A stretch of 64,000 nt of DNA from CAG-177 sp964587915 (GTDB taxonomy: Bacteria; Bacillota; Clostridia; Oscillospirales; Acutalibacteraceae): contig CAZPMK010000003.1 in NCBI GenBank assembly GCA_964587915.1, positions 39,227 through 103,226 on the forward strand, read 5' to 3'. The translations under genes and the position numbers were made by a program. This document shows positions 1-8,230 of this stretch, piece after piece (the stretch's first letter is position 1; each line of letters begins with the position of its first letter). The notes beneath the pieces were generated by a model that ran no database searches, had not been told where the DNA came from, and saw nothing but the letters and a program-made list of their open reading frames with translations.

Positions 1-110
1 TCGGAAATATGAACCATTCCCGTTTTTCCGCCCTCAAGCTCTACAAAAGCTCCGAAATCGGTCAATCCGGTGACCTTGCCGCTGACAACTGCGCCTTCTT
101 CAATTTGCAT
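1..110 (-). CDS. S1 RNA-binding domain protein, start only (cut by window edge)
   Basis: Only the first 36 or so codons are present; the rest lies left of the window. The translation begins MQIEEGAVVSGKVTGL and continues through DFGAFVEL and GMVHIS, which is the opening of an S1 (OB-fold) RNA-binding domain. In Clostridia and Bacilli a YabR-type S1 protein commonly sits directly after the divIC-type gene, as here, so a small YabR-like protein is the likely identity; a longer S1 protein cannot be excluded because the end is missing. The ATG at 108-110 is about 60 bp downstream of the divIC-like stop on the same strand. Confidence 0.75.
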   Translation of the reverse strand, partial: MQIEEGAVVSGKVTGLTDFGAFVELEGGKTGMVHIS

Positions 111-168
111 AAACTAAGCTTTTTCCTTCCGTGTGTTAATATATCAAAACCGATTTGAGAACCGGCTT

Positions 169-465
169 TTATGACACCTCTGAGTCAAAATAAACTCTTT
201 CTTCGGGCTTGGCATAACCGTACTGTTCTCTTGCAATGCGTTCGATATATTCGGCGACGCCGCTGTTTCCTATATACGCCTCGAGATCGGCATTTTCATC
301 AAGCTGAAGATTATATTGTGACATAAGCTCGGCATTTACCCGCTTTTGAGCAGACACCTTAACACCGAGACTGATAAGCGTTGTTACGAAAAAGCATAAA
401 AGAGCAAAAATGAAGGCACAAACTATCACGCTGTGTTTGCGGGTTCCGTTTTTAACAGCAGACAT
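169..465 (-). CDS. divIC: Septum formation initiator family protein (DivIC/FtsB-like)
   Basis: A 98-residue protein with a short basic N-terminus, one hydrophobic membrane helix (about residues 11-32) and a following polar, heptad-like segment, ending in a region with EYIERIAREQYGYAKPEE. That closing pattern is characteristic of the DivIC/FtsB septum-initiator family, single-pass membrane proteins of the divisome that pair with FtsL. I place the start at the ATG at 465 because AAAGGA lies just upstream; a longer frame to 501 would add 12 unlikely residues overlapping yabQ. The yabP-yabQ-divIC-S1 order is a well-known conserved neighbourhood in spore formers. DivIC versus another FtsB homologue cannot be separated from sequence alone. 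Confidence 0.8.
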   Translation of the reverse strand: MSAVKNGTRKHSVIVCAFIFALLCFFVTTLISLGVKVSAQKRVNAELMSQYNLQLDENADLEAYIGNSGVAEYIERIAREQYGYAKPEERVYFDSEVS

Positions 466-470
466 AGTAT

Positions 471-998
471 CTAATCCTTTCGATTTTTGAAAAGAAAACA
501 ATTCTTGTAATAACCTAATACATTATACACTATACCTCTATGCTTTTGCAAGATAAATTTTGCATTTTTATTACTTTTTTGAGAGATTTTTTTCATATGA
601 GCCGTCTTTTCTCTCACTTTTCTTCGGATTTTTCTTTTCAAACGCACGAACGGCGAAAATACCGCAGAAAATATACGGCGAACACGGCGTACAACAGAGG
701 ATGTAATCTTTATTGCAACAGCTCCGAACGATATATAATAAATCAACCAGCCGAGAACTTCACCGAAAACGGTAAAGGCTCTGAGTCTGCCCGAATCAAA
801 CGCCATAAAAAAGCAAAAATTAAAAAAGGTGCAAAAGCAAAAATACAGTATATCCGTTACGGGAACAAGCACGGCGGAATTTGAGAGTATAAGCCGCACC
901 GTGCGGAAAGCGTCGTACAGTATTCCCAAAAGAAAGCCGAAGCCGAGTGAAAGCAGGAAAAGCCGAGTTTGCTCCGTTATCCCCTGTATGTATATCAT
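471..998 (-). CDS. yabQ: Spore cortex biosynthesis protein YabQ
   Basis: A 175-residue membrane protein with several hydrophobic helices in its first 100 residues (LFLLSLGFGFLLGILYDAFR, then VTDILYFCFCTFFNFCFF, then a third near GWLIYYISFGAV) and a strongly basic tail rich in Arg and Lys. The FGFLLGILYD...R motif and size fit YabQ, a protein of the outer forespore membrane needed for cortex formation in Bacillus. Its ATG overlaps the yabP stop by 4 bases (ATGA at 995-998), so the two are translationally coupled. It supports the view that this organism makes endospores. Confidence 0.85.
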   Translation of the reverse strand: MIYIQGITEQTRLFLLSLGFGFLLGILYDAFRTVRLILSNSAVLVPVTDILYFCFCTFFNFCFFMAFDSGRLRAFTVFGEVLGWLIYYISFGAVAIKITSSVVRRVRRIFSAVFSPFVRLKRKIRRKVREKTAHMKKISQKSNKNAKFILQKHRGIVYNVLGYYKNCFLFKNRKD

Positions 999-1276
999 CT
1001 GAAAACTCTGCTGAAAAAGCCGCCGTTTTTAACGGTTTCTTCGGAATATATCAGAGCCGATATGCTCCCCTCAACGGTAAGCTCGCCGACCTCAACGCTG
1101 AGTCTGTTTATGTGAAGATCTCTGCCTCTTATCGTAAGCTCCCCCAAATCGGTAAAAATCACCACGGTTTCTTCGTCAAAGCTGTCAACATCCGAAACAC
1201 CGGAAACGGTCAAAAGTCTCCTGTCCTCAAGGACAAGATTGTGCGGCATGGCGGGCATATTTTTTTCATCAGGCAT
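995..1276 (-). CDS. yabP: Sporulation protein YabP
   Basis: A 93-residue soluble protein, PHNLVLEDRRLLTVSGVSDV followed by DSFDEETVVIFTDLGELTIRG, matching the compact beta-rich YabP family (YabP/YqfC). YabP acts with YabQ in spore cortex assembly. The ATG at 1276 has a strong GGGAGGT ribosome site, which lies in one arm of a possible hairpin (1284-1326). The downstream yabQ overlaps by 4 bases. Sequence and context agree well. Confidence 0.88.
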   Translation of the reverse strand: MPDEKNMPAMPHNLVLEDRRLLTVSGVSDVDSFDEETVVIFTDLGELTIRGRDLHINRLSVEVGELTVEGSISALIYSEETVKNGGFFSRVFR

Positions 1277-1283
1277 AAAATAA

Positions 1284-1326
1284 ACCTCCCGTTTTATTAT
1301 TCGATAAATAATATGCTTCGGGAGGT
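1284..1326 (-). promoter_or_regulatory. Hairpin covering the yabP ribosome binding site
   Basis: On the minus strand the yabP Shine-Dalgarno sequence is inside CGGGAGGT (1284-1291), which is perfectly complementary to ACCTCCCG at 1319-1326; an inner AT-rich TATTAT/AATAATA segment can extend the fold. This would bury the ribosome site of yabP. Whether it acts as a translational switch is inference. Confidence 0.4.
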
Positions 1327-1349
1327 GTGTTTATTCGTATTCTGCGGTA

Positions 1350-1589
1350 TCACAGCTGGCGGAACATAAGTGCCGCACTTTCTTTTGTCGCGTGCTCGCT
1401 GACATTAAGGACTTCAAATTTGCTCGTATTTGAGCCGAACGTAAGCTCGATAATGTCACCCACCTTCACATCATATGATGCTCTTGCAGGTTTTCCGTTG
1501 ACGCTGACGTGCTTTGCATCGCAAGCCTCATTTGCAACGGTACGCCTTTTTATAATCCGTGATACTTTAAGATACTTGTCAAGTCTCAT
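1350..1589 (-). CDS. rqcP: S4-domain RNA-binding protein, RqcP/YabO-like
   Basis: A 79-residue protein opening MRLDKYLKVSRIIKRRTVAN, the classic S4 RNA-binding motif, followed by the VNGKPARASYDVKVGD strand pair typical of S4 domains. Short stand-alone S4 proteins of this length beside yabP correspond to YabO, renamed RqcP for its role with RqcH in ribosome-associated quality control (binding the 50S-peptidyl-tRNA complex). I choose the ATG at 1589 because AGGTG lies eight bases upstream; an upstream in-frame GTG at 1598 falls within that site. It is separated from hup by a hairpin terminator. Confidence 0.85.
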   Translation of the reverse strand: MRLDKYLKVSRIIKRRTVANEACDAKHVSVNGKPARASYDVKVGDIIELTFGSNTSKFEVLNVSEHATKESAALMFRQL

Positions 1590-1600
1590 GCTTTTCACCT

Positions 1601-1629
1601 AAAAATCGAGGGACTGTCAAAGCAGTCCC
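1601..1629 (-). terminator. Rho-independent terminator after hup
   Basis: Read on the minus strand, GGGACTG and CAGTCCC form a 7-bp stem with a six-base loop, followed by TCGATTTTT. It lies between the hup stop and the rqcP-like gene. Confidence 0.65.
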
Positions 1630-1641
1630 CCATAAGTTTAA

Positions 1642-1917
1642 TTATTCGGCAACCTTTGCCTTGAGAGCGGAACCTGCCTTGAAAGCGGGAACCTTGGTTG
1701 CGGGAACGGAAATAACTTCGCCTGTTCTGGGATTGCGAGCCTGCTTCTCTGCACGCTCACGAACCTCGAAAGTACCGAAACCGACGAGCTGAACCTTTTC
1801 ACCGTCTGCAAGAGCATCTGCTACTGCTGCAAAAACAGCGTTAACTGCCTTCTCGGCACACTTCTTCTCAATGCCCTCGTTCTTTGCGATTGCGTTTACA
1901 AGATCTGACTTGTTCAT
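1642..1917 (-). CDS. hup: HU family DNA-binding protein
   Basis: A 91-residue histone-like protein, MNKSDLVNAIAKNEGIEKK at the N-terminus, with the signature GFGTFEVRERAEKQARNPRTG at residues about 46-66 (the HU beta-arm hallmark) and PAFKAGSALK near the end. It binds and bends DNA as a dimer and compacts the nucleoid. Length and motifs match typical HU. The ATG is preceded by a GGAGTAAATCAA ribosome site. It lies between mazG and rqcP-like, an arrangement common in Firmicutes, and is followed by its own terminator. Confidence 0.95.
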   Translation of the reverse strand: MNKSDLVNAIAKNEGIEKKCAEKAVNAVFAAVADALADGEKVQLVGFGTFEVRERAEKQARNPRTGEVISVPATKVPAFKAGSALKAKVAE

Positions 1918-1974
1918 TTGATTTACTCCAATCTTTTAATTTCTATTTATAAATACGCAAGGTATTCATATTCT

Positions 1975-2772
1975 TTACATTCTTTTCTTTGCTTCATCCC
2001 AAAGGCTGTCAAGAACGGCAAGACCCGCCGTGTTCATATCTATGCCTCTTTGCTCTGCCAACTTTTCCACAACGGTAAATCTGGCAAGAAATTTATCGCT
2101 TGCCGCAGTAAGAGCCTCCTCGGCATCAACCTTGACAAATCTTGAAATGTTGACGGCACTAAAGAGAAGGTCGCCCAATTCCTCGGCAATATTCTCTTTG
2201 TCGTCATTTGCGATTGCCGCTTTCAGCTCGGCAATTTCTTCATCCGTTTTATCGAGTGCTCCGTTTACGTCGCTCCAATCAAAGCCGACATCCGCCGCTT
2301 TCTTTTGGAGCTTCGTTGCTCTCATGAGAGCGGGAAGCTCTCTCGGAACACTGTTCATCGAATCGGTCGTCGTTTTCTGACCCTTGGTCTTTCTCTTGAT
2401 TTCGTCCCAATTTGTAAGAACGTCATCAACGCCGGAAACGCTGACCTCGCCAAAAACATGGGGATGGCGTTCAATCAGCTTTTTGCAAACTCCGTCTGCC
2501 GCATCATCAAAGGTGAACACTCCGTTCTCCTGTTCCATGAGCGAATGAAAAACCACCTGCATAAGCAAATCGCCGAGCTCCTCGCAAAGCAGAGCCTTAT
2601 CGTCCTTGTTGATTGCCTCGATAACCTCGTAGGTTTCTTCAATCAGATTTTTCTTTATGCTCATGTGCGTTTGCTGTGCATCCCACGGACATCCGCCGGG
2701 TGCACGCAGGAGCTGCATTATCTTCACCAAATCATAAACATCATATTTATCCTTGAACTGAAAATCCTGCAT
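1975..2772 (-). CDS. mazG: Nucleoside triphosphate pyrophosphohydrolase MazG
   Basis: A 265-residue all-alpha enzyme that hydrolyses nucleoside triphosphates to monophosphates and pyrophosphate. The N-terminal half has LRAPGGCPWDAQQTH and the metal-binding EETYEVIEAI and EELGDLLMQVVFH helices (about residues 22-80). The C-terminal half repeats the fold with AEELGDLLFSAVNISRF (about residues 195-212). This tandem organisation and length are typical of full-length MazG. It is not the toxin-linked short type and there is no mazEF here. It follows spoVB on the same strand and precedes hup. Confidence 0.93.
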   Translation of the reverse strand: MQDFQFKDKYDVYDLVKIMQLLRAPGGCPWDAQQTHMSIKKNLIEETYEVIEAINKDDKALLCEELGDLLMQVVFHSLMEQENGVFTFDDAADGVCKKLIERHPHVFGEVSVSGVDDVLTNWDEIKRKTKGQKTTTDSMNSVPRELPALMRATKLQKKAADVGFDWSDVNGALDKTDEEIAELKAAIANDDKENIAEELGDLLFSAVNISRFVKVDAEEALTAASDKFLARFTVVEKLAEQRGIDMNTAGLAVLDSLWDEAKKRM

Positions 2773-2803
2773 TTTGCACCTCCGAAAACGACTAAGTAGT
2801 ATT

Positions 2804-4636
2804 TTAACCTAAAAGTCCGTATTTTTCAAGCACTTTTGCAATTTTTTCTCCCTTTGGTATAACAGAAATATCATCTTTTGATACACCTTTTACCAAAAGC
2901 AGGGAAATAACGTATACAATAACCGCCAAAACGATTGCTATGAGTGCAGAAACGGTACCCATGTTGAGTATACTCTCGGAGGTATCCGCAGGGAAAATGC
3001 GGTTAAGCAGACCGTTTGAAGCGTATGCCGTGACGCCGCAAAGCACCGCACAGATGAAAGGTTTGAGAAAAACGGAGGACCAACGCACATGGATTTGGGA
3101 TATTCTCAAAAGTGACGCAAGGTTGCAAACAACGATAATTACGTAGAAAAGTATCGTTCCCGCAACGGCTCCGTAAATGTTGAATTTCGGATTACCGACA
3201 AGAATGAAATTGCACAGTATCTTGCATACCGCCGCAACAACGACGGATTTTACGGGAATATCCGCCCTGCCTATCGCTTGAAGCATATTTGTTGTGGGAG
3301 TGGATATTGCTATGATTCCGGTTGCAAAGCCGTACGCCGCCATTATGGGAGCGATGACCGAAACGGCATCCGAGCTTGAGCCTCTGCCGTAAAGGATGGT
3401 GAGAATCGGTGTTGCAAGAGAAGCCATGCCGATGCCGGCGGGCAGAGCTATGAGCATTCCGACTCTCAAAACGGTTTCGATGGTGGAGCGGGTAGCCTTT
3501 TTATCCTTAATAACCCATGCCGCCGCAAGAGCGGGAAGGGCGCTGACGCCGAGCTGTATTGTTATTGTGGGCACAAGATTTTTGAAATCAAGTGCAGAGC
3601 CGTAAGCTCCCCAGAAATACTTTACAACCTCATCGACATCGGAAAGGTCAACCCTTGAAAGTCTGACCGCTTCGTTTATTGCCGTCGAGTGCATCTGTAT
3701 TACCATGTTAAAATTGGATTCAAGTGCCGATTTGAGCCTTGCCTGTATCGTAACGGTATCAATGAGATTCGTTATGTTCAGTATCAAAGCACTGATAACC
3801 ATGGGAATGGCTATCTTTATCATTTCTTTCGCAAGAGTTTCGCCCTTGGGAGGCTTCGGAGAATTGACAAGCTGTACTCTTTCAAAGCCGTCGCCCTTGA
3901 TTTTATGACATATCATGAGGAAAAGCAGGCTTGCCACGGAGCCTATCGTAACGCCGAGAACGGCACCTGCCGCCGCCCACGGAACGATAACGCTGTTTGC
4001 CTCGGTAAGGCTTGTGACCTGATTGCCGAAAACGGTTGCACTGACATTTCCCGATGCCGCCATTCCCTTTTCATACTGACTCGTACCGACGGAAATTATC
4101 GTTTTTGCAAGAAGCAGACCGACTATGAGCTTGCCGAGAGCCTCGATAACCTGAGATATCGCCGTCGGCGTCATGTTTCTCAAGCCCTCGTAATAGCCTC
4201 TGTATGCCGACATATAGCAGCAGAAGAACACGGACGGAGCAACGCACAAAATGGCAGGAATGCTCTTTATACCCGCAACAAAGTGTGCATAGGGATACGC
4301 AACAATGAATATTATCAGCGTTCCGACCGTGCCGACAATAAGGAAAATCCTTTTCGATACATTGAACACCGCCCGTGCATCACGGTATTTGTTCAACGCA
4401 ACGCTTTCCGCAACCATTCTCGACACCGCAACAGGCAGACCTGCCATGGATATCGCGAATATCGGAGTGTAAATTTCGTATGCAGATTGGAAATATCCCC
4501 TGCCGACCGTACCGAGCATATCGGTAAGAGGCATTTTGAACAATGCACCGATTACCTTTACGGAGACAACGGCGACCATGAGTATCACCGCTCCGTTAAG
4601 AACCGATTGATTTTTTCGGGAAGCCAATAGGCTCAC
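2804..4636 (-). CDS. spoVB: Stage V sporulation protein B-like polysaccharide flippase
   Basis: A 610-residue polytopic membrane protein with about 14 hydrophobic segments. The opening SVLNGAVILMVAVVSVKVIG and PLTDMLGTVGRGYFQSAYEIY are typical of the SpoVB/MATE-like (MVF superfamily) lipid-linked saccharide flippases; family members transport precursors for spore cortex or cell-wall glycans. The start is uncertain: a GTG at 4636 and a TTG at 4627 both follow the AGGATGAAGGAGA stretch. It lies 6 bases after the P-loop kinase stop. Assignment to SpoVB rather than the YabM/MurJ-like paralogues is by general resemblance and sporulation context. Confidence 0.82.
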   Translation of the reverse strand: MSLLASRKNQSVLNGAVILMVAVVSVKVIGALFKMPLTDMLGTVGRGYFQSAYEIYTPIFAISMAGLPVAVSRMVAESVALNKYRDARAVFNVSKRIFLIVGTVGTLIIFIVAYPYAHFVAGIKSIPAILCVAPSVFFCCYMSAYRGYYEGLRNMTPTAISQVIEALGKLIVGLLLAKTIISVGTSQYEKGMAASGNVSATVFGNQVTSLTEANSVIVPWAAAGAVLGVTIGSVASLLFLMICHKIKGDGFERVQLVNSPKPPKGETLAKEMIKIAIPMVISALILNITNLIDTVTIQARLKSALESNFNMVIQMHSTAINEAVRLSRVDLSDVDEVVKYFWGAYGSALDFKNLVPTITIQLGVSALPALAAAWVIKDKKATRSTIETVLRVGMLIALPAGIGMASLATPILTILYGRGSSSDAVSVIAPIMAAYGFATGIIAISTPTTNMLQAIGRADIPVKSVVVAAVCKILCNFILVGNPKFNIYGAVAGTILFYVIIVVCNLASLLRISQIHVRWSSVFLKPFICAVLCGVTAYASNGLLNRIFPADTSESILNMGTVSALIAIVLAVIVYVISLLLVKGVSKDDISVIPKGEKIAKVLEKYGLLG

Positions 4637-4642
4637 TCTCCT

Positions 4643-5560
4643 TCATCCTGTAAATTCCCGCAGGAGCGAATCCGACGGAAGAAAAGAAATATCTATATTC
4701 TTAAACAGCTTCAGCTTATTTATCAGCAGTGCCGCCTTTTCCTTGTATTCACCGTCACCGACCTTTGAAAACAAGTCGATTGCCTGCCGTGACAAAATGC
4801 ATGGCTCGCACGGGTGAAACGAATTGAGTTTAACATCGGCAAGATTTTCAAACGGGAAAAGATATTTATCCTCGCCCCGTGTAACGCTCTCCCATATTCC
4901 GAAGGTGCGTTCAACGGGCATAGCCCTGAACAGGCTGTCCCTGACGGCACGGCGTATAAATCTCAGCTCTCTCTTTGAGAGAAGCACGCTACCGTCATTT
5001 TCATAAACTCTCGATGAAACGCTCACATATATATTGTATAGGCGTTCTCCCGAAAGTTCGGCTGTCACGGCGGGGTTGAGAGCGTGCAGTCCCTCCGTGA
5101 TTATGATGTCGTTTTGCGAAAGAGTTATCTTTTTGGCGTTATCGTGCTTTATTCCGCTCGTAAAATCGAACACGGGGAACAGAGCCTCTCCTTGCTCCAA
5201 AAGCCGAGAAAGGCATCGTCTGAGCAATTCGGTATCGAGTGCTTCAACGCTCTCATAATCCGGCTCGCCGTCCTCACCGAGCGGATAAGGTTCATCATGC
5301 GAACGGTAAAAATCATCAAGAGAAACAACATACGCCTTACCGCCGAGATGACTTATTTCCTCGGAAATAAGAGCCGCCGTGGTGGTCTTACCCGATGATG
5401 ACGGTCCCGCAAGCATGATTATCCTTTTGTTTTCATCGTAAAAAACGGTTTTTGCCGCCTCTTTTACGGCGGTTCGGTATTCACCCGTGCATTCAAGAAC
5501 AAAATCTTCCGGTGCAAGAGCAAGGTTATTTATCCTTGAAAAGGTATATTTTTCTTTCAC
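4643..5560 (-). CDS. Uridine kinase-like P-loop nucleoside kinase
   Basis: A 305-residue protein of the phosphoribulokinase/uridine kinase family. A Walker A motif, AGPSSSGKTTTA, is near residue 50, followed by SLDDFYRSHDEPY (the substrate-side region) and a GLHALNP segment. An N-terminal extension of about 45 residues and a long C-terminal part distinguish it from canonical Udk of about 210 residues; larger uridine-kinase-like proteins of this type are common in Clostridia with unconfirmed substrate. I start it at the GTG at 5560, where AGGGGTG lies eight bases upstream, rather than the TTG at 5590. Same strand and tight spacing to spoVB. Confidence 0.75.
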   Translation of the reverse strand: MKEKYTFSRINNLALAPEDFVLECTGEYRTAVKEAAKTVFYDENKRIIMLAGPSSSGKTTTAALISEEISHLGGKAYVVSLDDFYRSHDEPYPLGEDGEPDYESVEALDTELLRRCLSRLLEQGEALFPVFDFTSGIKHDNAKKITLSQNDIIITEGLHALNPAVTAELSGERLYNIYVSVSSRVYENDGSVLLSKRELRFIRRAVRDSLFRAMPVERTFGIWESVTRGEDKYLFPFENLADVKLNSFHPCEPCILSRQAIDLFSKVGDGEYKEKAALLINKLKLFKNIDISFLPSDSLLREFTG

Positions 5561-5636
5561 GCTTTCATCACCCCTCGCCGCAGCCGACAAATCAAGTTCG
5601 GATGTATCGGTTGCAGCTAATAAAGCTGTTGTTACT

Positions 5637-7106
5637 TTAGTATGACAGATAAAAGCTCTTTATTCCGTTTTTACGCTCCGTTATTTTATCGAAGCCCGAT
5701 ATATATTCATACGGATATTTATAATTGAATATTCTTTCTATTTTGGTGCCGCCCGGTTCACACAGCTTTGTCACTCCGCCCGCACCTGCGGCAAGAACGG
5801 TGTGGCATTCCTCCATCATATATACATTATATAAGCCCTGTGTGTTGTTTTTGCACCAACCGACATTTTCAAGATTGCCGACACATTTGCTTTGTCTGTA
5901 CATATAATAGGGCGAATATCCGTTTTCGTCAAGAGATTTCCACGCATATTCAAGCATTTTTTCTGCGGCTTTACCGCTTGCAACGCCTGCACCCGAAGCA
6001 TTAAGCTCGGAGGAACGCTTCAAAGCAAGGGTGTGAACGGTGATATTTTCGGGAGAAAGAGCCACCGCCGTATCGACACTTGCGATGAAATCATCAACGC
6101 TTTCCTCGGGCAAGCCCGCTATCAAATCCATGTTTACGCAGTCGAAATCATAGGATTTTGCAAGCTGATATGCTTTTATTGCCTGCTCAACGGTATGCTT
6201 TCTGCCGATGAGCTCCAGCGTTTTTTGATTAAAGGTTTGCGGATTTATGCTTATTCTGCCGACGTTATGTATTCTCAAAGCTCTGAGCTTTTCGGGCGTT
6301 ACGGTATCGGGTCGTCCTATCTCGACGGTATATTCACGAAGGGAGGACAAATCGAAGCTGTCCTCGATGCGGCACAGAAGCCTGTCGAGCTGAGGTGCTT
6401 CAAGGACTCCCGGCGTACCGCCGCCAAAATAAACGCTTTCAAGCCGCAAGCCAAGCTCCGCCGCCGTTTTTCCGATGCCGTCAAGCTCCTCGGAGAGCTT
6501 TTCGAGATAGTCGGGAAGCAGTTTTTTTGCATTTGAGTTTGCTATCGAATGCGAAACAAAGGAGCAATAGCTGCACCTTGTAGGGCAAAACGGTATCGAC
6601 ACATAAAGACTGAATGAATTTTTCGACGATGCCTCAATGATTCCCCTTTCGGCACGGGCAACGGTTGCGGCAAGGTTTGCCTTTTCGGGACTTACAAGCA
6701 AATCACGGGTGAAATACTCGATTGCTCCCGCCTCGCCGAGCTGTTCCGTCAAACGAAGCATCAGCTTTGAGGGGCGTACTCCCGTAAGCAGTCCCCACGG
6801 AGGGATATATCCCGTTTCCGCACTGAGCAATTCAAAAATCAGACGAGCCGTTGCAAGCTCGCATTCATCACGGAAGCCCTCATCCTTTGCTTCAACATAA
6901 GCCGAAGCGGAGCGGATACTGCCGTTTATATTGCTCTGTGCCTCAATGCGTGCTCCCTCTTCATCGGAAATCATGCGGGTAACAACGGTTTTTGAATCCT
7001 CGCCGTCGTCGTCATATTTAATTTCAATTTTCTCATTGGGATAATACACACGGCACAGATTCTCGCATTCATAATGAAAATCGTGCCCGAATATTCGCAA
7101 AATCAC
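5637..7106 (-). CDS. hemZ: Coproporphyrinogen dehydrogenase HemZ (radical SAM)
   Basis: A 489-residue radical SAM enzyme with the cluster motif CPTRCSYCSF (Cys-x3-Cys-x2-Cys), VYFGGGTP, and the HemN-type MDLIAGLP segment downstream. A variable N-terminal domain of about 150 residues before the SAM barrel matches the HemZ subgroup of oxygen-independent coproporphyrinogen oxidases. The GTG at 7106 is preferred: AAGGATG lies upstream and it overlaps the MBL gene stop in a GTGA arrangement. No other heme gene lies in the window, so a non-heme role is possible; many HemN-like proteins have other activities. Confidence 0.85.
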   Translation of the reverse strand: MILRIFGHDFHYECENLCRVYYPNEKIEIKYDDDGEDSKTVVTRMISDEEGARIEAQSNINGSIRSASAYVEAKDEGFRDECELATARLIFELLSAETGYIPPWGLLTGVRPSKLMLRLTEQLGEAGAIEYFTRDLLVSPEKANLAATVARAERGIIEASSKNSFSLYVSIPFCPTRCSYCSFVSHSIANSNAKKLLPDYLEKLSEELDGIGKTAAELGLRLESVYFGGGTPGVLEAPQLDRLLCRIEDSFDLSSLREYTVEIGRPDTVTPEKLRALRIHNVGRISINPQTFNQKTLELIGRKHTVEQAIKAYQLAKSYDFDCVNMDLIAGLPEESVDDFIASVDTAVALSPENITVHTLALKRSSELNASGAGVASGKAAEKMLEYAWKSLDENGYSPYYMYRQSKCVGNLENVGWCKNNTQGLYNVYMMEECHTVLAAGAGGVTKLCEPGGTKIERIFNYKYPYEYISGFDKITERKNGIKSFYLSY

Positions 7107-7747
7107 TTTCTGTTCATCCTTCTTATCCAATGATTGCTTATTCTTTCGGAATCAAGCGTGGTTTCACGGTTATGACCCGGAAGCACTCTGTAATCTCCGT
7201 CAAGTGCTATCAGACGGCGAACGGAGGCATTCATGTCATCGACGCTGCCGCCGAGAAAATCAGTTCTGCCCACCGTTCTGCAAAACAGAGTATCACCGCT
7301 CAAAATCACACGGTCATCCTCCAAAATATAGCAAACGCCGCCCTTGGTGTGTCCCGGGGTATGCATAACTTTTATTTGACTTTCTCCGAGAGAAATTATA
7401 TCGCCGTCGGCAACCAAAATATCGGCATTAACCGGCTCGGGGTCCTGCGGAAGATTTCCGTGTGCAAGGCTTTTGTTGGGATCAAGGAGGCATTCGCTGT
7501 CTTTTTCGTGAATGATGACCGCCGCACCCGTATCCTTTTTCAAACCGTACGTACCGCTGATATGGTCAAAATGACCGTGTGTGAGCAAAATATAACGTAA
7601 ATCGGCATTTGCATCTCGCAGGGCATTTTTGATTGCATCGCCGTACCAGCCGGGATCGACAATCGCCGCTTGTCCGCTCGCTTCATCAACAAGCAGATAG
7701 CAATTGGCAAAAATCGGATGCTCGAGCTGTATTTTTTCTATCTTCAT
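7103..7747 (-). CDS. MBL-fold metallohydrolase (glyoxalase II-like)
   Basis: A 214-residue metallo-beta-lactamase fold protein. It shows LLTHGHFDHISG (HxHxDH metal site, about residue 55), HTPGHTKGG (third histidine), LSGDTLF and VLPGHNRETTL, the full metal-binding set of the YqgX/GloB-like group. The biochemical substrate is not evident; relatives are annotated as hydroxyacylglutathione hydrolase-like. It stands between dtd and hemZ in a tightly packed run and overlaps hemZ by 4 bases. The dtd-MBL-hemZ order after relA recurs in Clostridia. Confidence 0.88.
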   Translation of the reverse strand: MKIEKIQLEHPIFANCYLLVDEASGQAAIVDPGWYGDAIKNALRDANADLRYILLTHGHFDHISGTYGLKKDTGAAVIIHEKDSECLLDPNKSLAHGNLPQDPEPVNADILVADGDIISLGESQIKVMHTPGHTKGGVCYILEDDRVILSGDTLFCRTVGRTDFLGGSVDDMNASVRRLIALDGDYRVLPGHNRETTLDSERISNHWIRRMNRK

Positions 7748-7753
7748 AGCATA

Positions 7754-8212
7754 TCACCTTTTAGTCCATATGTCGGTATCCGCCACTATCGTAACAGGTC
7801 CGTCATTTTCAATGGAAACAAGCATATCCGCCGCAAAAACTCCCGTCTCCACTTTCTTTACGCCCAACGCTCTGAGCTCATCGCAAAAGGCAAGATAGAG
7901 CCTGTTTGCCTCCTGCGGCTGTGCGGAAGCGGTAAAGGACGGGCGGTTTCCCTTTTTGATGTCGGCACAAAGAGTAAACTGCGAAATGACAAGAATTTCT
8001 CCGCCGATATCAAGAATGCTCAGATTCATCTTGCCGTTCTCATCCTCGAACACTCTCAGCTTCGATACTTTCGCCGCAAGCAATTGAGCCTCGGCATCGG
8101 TATCTGTGTCCATCACGCCGAGAAGAATGTTGAAGCCCTTTCCCGCAGAGCCTTTAAGCTCGCCGTCAACGGTTACTTTGGTACCGATAACCCGCTGAAT
8201 TACTGCTCTCAT
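7754..8212 (-). CDS. dtd: D-aminoacyl-tRNA deacylase
   Basis: A 152-residue protein opening MRAVIQRVIGTKVTVDGELK, with ILVISQFTLCADIKKGNRPS, which contains the SQFTL motif and the downstream NRPSF motif that form the Dtd active site. Dtd removes D-amino acids (and glycine from tRNA-Ala) mischarged on tRNA, working as a dimer. The length is exactly typical. It sits 18 bases after relA on the same strand, a classic conserved gene pair in Firmicutes. Confidence 0.95.
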   Translation of the reverse strand: MRAVIQRVIGTKVTVDGELKGSAGKGFNILLGVMDTDTDAEAQLLAAKVSKLRVFEDENGKMNLSILDIGGEILVISQFTLCADIKKGNRPSFTASAQPQEANRLYLAFCDELRALGVKKVETGVFAADMLVSIENDGPVTIVADTDIWTKR

Positions 8213-8230
8213 TAAAGTATTCCTCCGTTA

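Noticed and set aside
3689..4630. 313-codon open frame antisense to spoVB.
   Set aside because: Composition rich in Arg, His, Tyr and Cys with no domain; a typical shadow of a GC-biased coding strand, and spoVB is certain.
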